DNA of 14,387 nucleotides from NCBI GenBank assembly GCA_028277485.1, contig JANQGE010000113.1, positions 1 through 14,387 on the forward strand, given 5' to 3'. The notes under the pieces were generated by a model that did no database searches, was not told the DNA's origin, and was given only the letters and a program-made list of their open reading frames with translations. Below, piece by piece: positions 13,634-14,387 of the stretch; the first letter of the stretch is position 1, and every line of letters begins with the position of its first letter. The position numbers and the translations under genes were made by a program. This DNA comes from Chlorobium sp. Lineage in GTDB: Bacteria > Bacteroidota > Chlorobiia > Chlorobiales > Chlorobiaceae.

Positions 13634-13639
13634 CCTCCT
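13634..13639 (-). promoter_or_regulatory. Shine-Dalgarno site fixing the pyrophosphatase start
   Basis: On the minus strand AGGAGG is followed by GATA and then the ATG at 13629. This perfect site shows that the longer open frame starting at 13713 is not the real start and that the signal peptide begins with MRRWSN. Confidence 0.8.
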
Positions 13640-13700
13640 GTTATGCCCTGTAAATAACATTGCATAGTTAGAAGAAAACAATCAGGCGGTGAACAAGAGG

Positions 13701-13731
13701 CTTTTGTAACCAAAAGTTTGCTTATGCAAAC
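13701..13731. promoter_or_regulatory. Twin adjacent palindromes upstream of the pyrophosphatase
   Basis: CTTTTG-TAAC-CAAAAG (13701-13716) and GTTTGC-TTAT-GCAAAC (13716-13731) each have perfect 6-bp arms and a 4-base spacer. They share one base, with centres 15 bp apart. They could be a pair of operator sites for the pyrophosphatase. Alternatively, on the minus strand, the second hairpin followed by TTTT could be a weak terminator of the upstream decarboxylase-like gene. Confidence 0.4.
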
Positions 13732-13738
13732 ATCAAGG

Positions 13739-13764
13739 GCACCTCTAATTTATTGTCATTAGTA
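13739..13764 (+). repeat. Left-end relic of the inverted-repeat element (copy 6)
   Basis: GGCACCTCTAATTTATTGTC followed by ATTAG matches the left 24-25 bp of the element (GGCACCTCTATTTATTGTC, ATGAG) with one inserted A and one substitution. Similarity stops there, and what follows is the coding end of the decarboxylase-like gene. Its stop codon (complement of 13759-13761) lies inside the relic. Confidence 0.7.
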
Positions 13765-14387
13765 GCTCTTCCCTTCCATTATCCCATACTTTTCCCCCAT
13801 AAGGCCGTGCTTGTAAAACTTGCGTCCAGGAGAAACCATTTCTTTTGCCGGTGCTGTGATTTCAAACCCGGCCTTTTTCTGGAAGAGCATGACGAAATCA
13901 GATCCCCCGAACAGAAAATAGCCAAGCTCGGCACCTTTCTTATGCGTGGTTCCCACTTTGACATTGTCTTCGAAGTTTACGGAAGAAACCTGGGCCATCC
14001 CCATGGGGATAAGTGCCACAAGCCCGTATTTCCCGGTATCCACTATTACATAACCCCGAGTCTGCGTAAATTGCCATCCTGTAGAATCAATAGGGTAATA
14101 TTCCCCCCGCTTCGGATCCCAAAAAACCTCGAGAGCAACATTCTGTGAAATTCTGTTCTTTTCTTTAACCTTGCCGCCGACACCGAAATGATAACGGTGG
14201 TAGTCATTCACATTCAGAAAAGAATGAGTGAGCACACCATTCGCAAAAGCATCCTTGTACTGACTATTCTCGCCGAGCAACTCCTTGATATGTAGGTTCC
14301 GCCAAACCTCGAACACAAATTCCGCACAACTTCGAACAGTCATTCCGGAAAAGCTCGAACAGTCTTTCCGCAGAACTTCGAACATTT
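13759..14387 (-). CDS. Phosphatidylserine decarboxylase-like protein, C-terminal part (5' end beyond window)
   Basis: The visible 208 residues match the C-terminal catalytic half of the phosphatidylserine decarboxylase family, whose pyruvoyl enzymes convert phosphatidylserine to phosphatidylethanolamine. The core contains GVLTHSFLNVNDYHRYHF (family DYHRxH, residues 61-66), LVALIPMGMAQVSSV, a KKGAELGYFLFGGSD segment and a short tail. The self-cleavage site would be Gly161-Ser162 in GGSD, where classical bacterial enzymes have LGST. The first Met of the frame is at 14385, but the N-terminal half of the family is absent and must lie outside the window or be lost. The first 30 codons are made of a 23-bp tandem repeat and show no family similarity to my eye. 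The stop codon lies in a repeat relic. Substrate and activity are uncertain given the GGSD site. Confidence 0.72.
   Translation of the reverse strand, partial: MFEVLRKDCSSFSGMTVRSCAEFVFEVWRNLHIKELLGENSQYKDAFANGVLTHSFLNVNDYHRYHFGVGGKVKEKNRISQNVALEVFWDPKRGEYYPIDSTGWQFTQTRGYVIVDTGKYGLVALIPMGMAQVSSVNFEDNVKVGTTHKKGAELGYFLFGGSDFVMLFQKKAGFEITAPAKEMVSPGRKFYKHGLMGEKYGIMEGKSY
14297..14387. repeat. 23-bp tandem repeat, about four units, running to the window edge
   Basis: Units start at 14297, 14320, 14343 and 14366, each beginning TTCCG and containing a (C/T)TCGAACA core. The consensus is close to TTCCGCANAACTTCGAACA plus four variable bases. The last unit is cut by the window. Since 23 is not a multiple of three, the overlapping minus-strand frame reads each unit differently and repeats itself only after 69 bp: FEVLRK and FEVWRN are 23 residues apart. 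Confidence 0.8.

Noticed and set aside
12712..13653. 313-codon plus-strand open frame
   Set aside because: It is antisense to the pyrophosphatase, which has full catalytic motifs. The plus-strand translation has no recognisable domain.
13630..13713. Longer N-terminus for the pyrophosphatase
   Set aside because: The perfect AGGAGG site and signal peptide start support the ATG at 13629. The extension reads through the upstream region with the palindromes.

Overview
The window (about 14.4 kb, mid-GC by eye) looks like a chromosomal segment from the Chlorobiota/Bacteroidota side of the tree, most likely a green sulfur bacterium (Chlorobium/Prosthecochloris type). This is an inference from the gene order rseC-like-rnfBCDGEA, the motif style of the CCA-adding enzyme, weak or absent Shine-Dalgarno sites before several genes, and dense short intergenic repeats. 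No rRNA, tRNA, CRISPR array, transposase or phage gene was seen.

Layout. The plus strand carries a Nudix hydrolase overlapping a BtuF-like lipoprotein binding protein (169-1450), a TetA-like MFS exporter (1907-3184), a CCA-adding/poly(A) polymerase-family enzyme with an HD domain (3230-4657), adenylosuccinate lyase purB (4889-6193), and a tightly packed seven-gene operon (6641-11933) encoding an RseC-like protein and all six Rnf subunits in the order B-C-D-G-E-A. The minus strand then carries a GNAT acetyltransferase (11961-12584), a decayed GyrI-like domain fragment (12676-12873), an exported, probably lipid-anchored, family I inorganic pyrophosphatase (12916-13629), and the C-terminal part of a phosphatidylserine decarboxylase-like protein cut by the window edge (13759-14387). 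The two sets converge on one strong hairpin terminator (11939-11980), inside which the GNAT gene also ends.

Function. The Rnf complex links the ferredoxin and NAD pools to ion movement across the membrane. All expected cofactor motifs are visible: RnfB and RnfC [4Fe-4S] cysteines, the flavin-attachment motifs of RnfD and RnfG, and paired membrane cysteines in RnfA and RnfE. The other genes are housekeeping or single-gene functions without an obvious pathway link.

The most notable non-genic feature is a family of short elements (107-143 bp) with terminal inverted repeats (GGCACCTCTAT ... ATAGAGGTGCC). There are five copies plus one relic in 14 kb. All have the same orientation, and four end only 17-25 bp before a start codon (Nudix, MFS, purB, rseC-like). 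The copies are modular: a central hairpin segment is present in three and missing from two, which flank the putative rnf promoter. Other signals are a GTCCGCCC-type palindrome, heptamer-like repeats, a perfect palindrome over a possible rnf promoter, twin palindromes upstream of the pyrophosphatase, and a 23-bp tandem repeat running into the right window edge within the decarboxylase reading frame.
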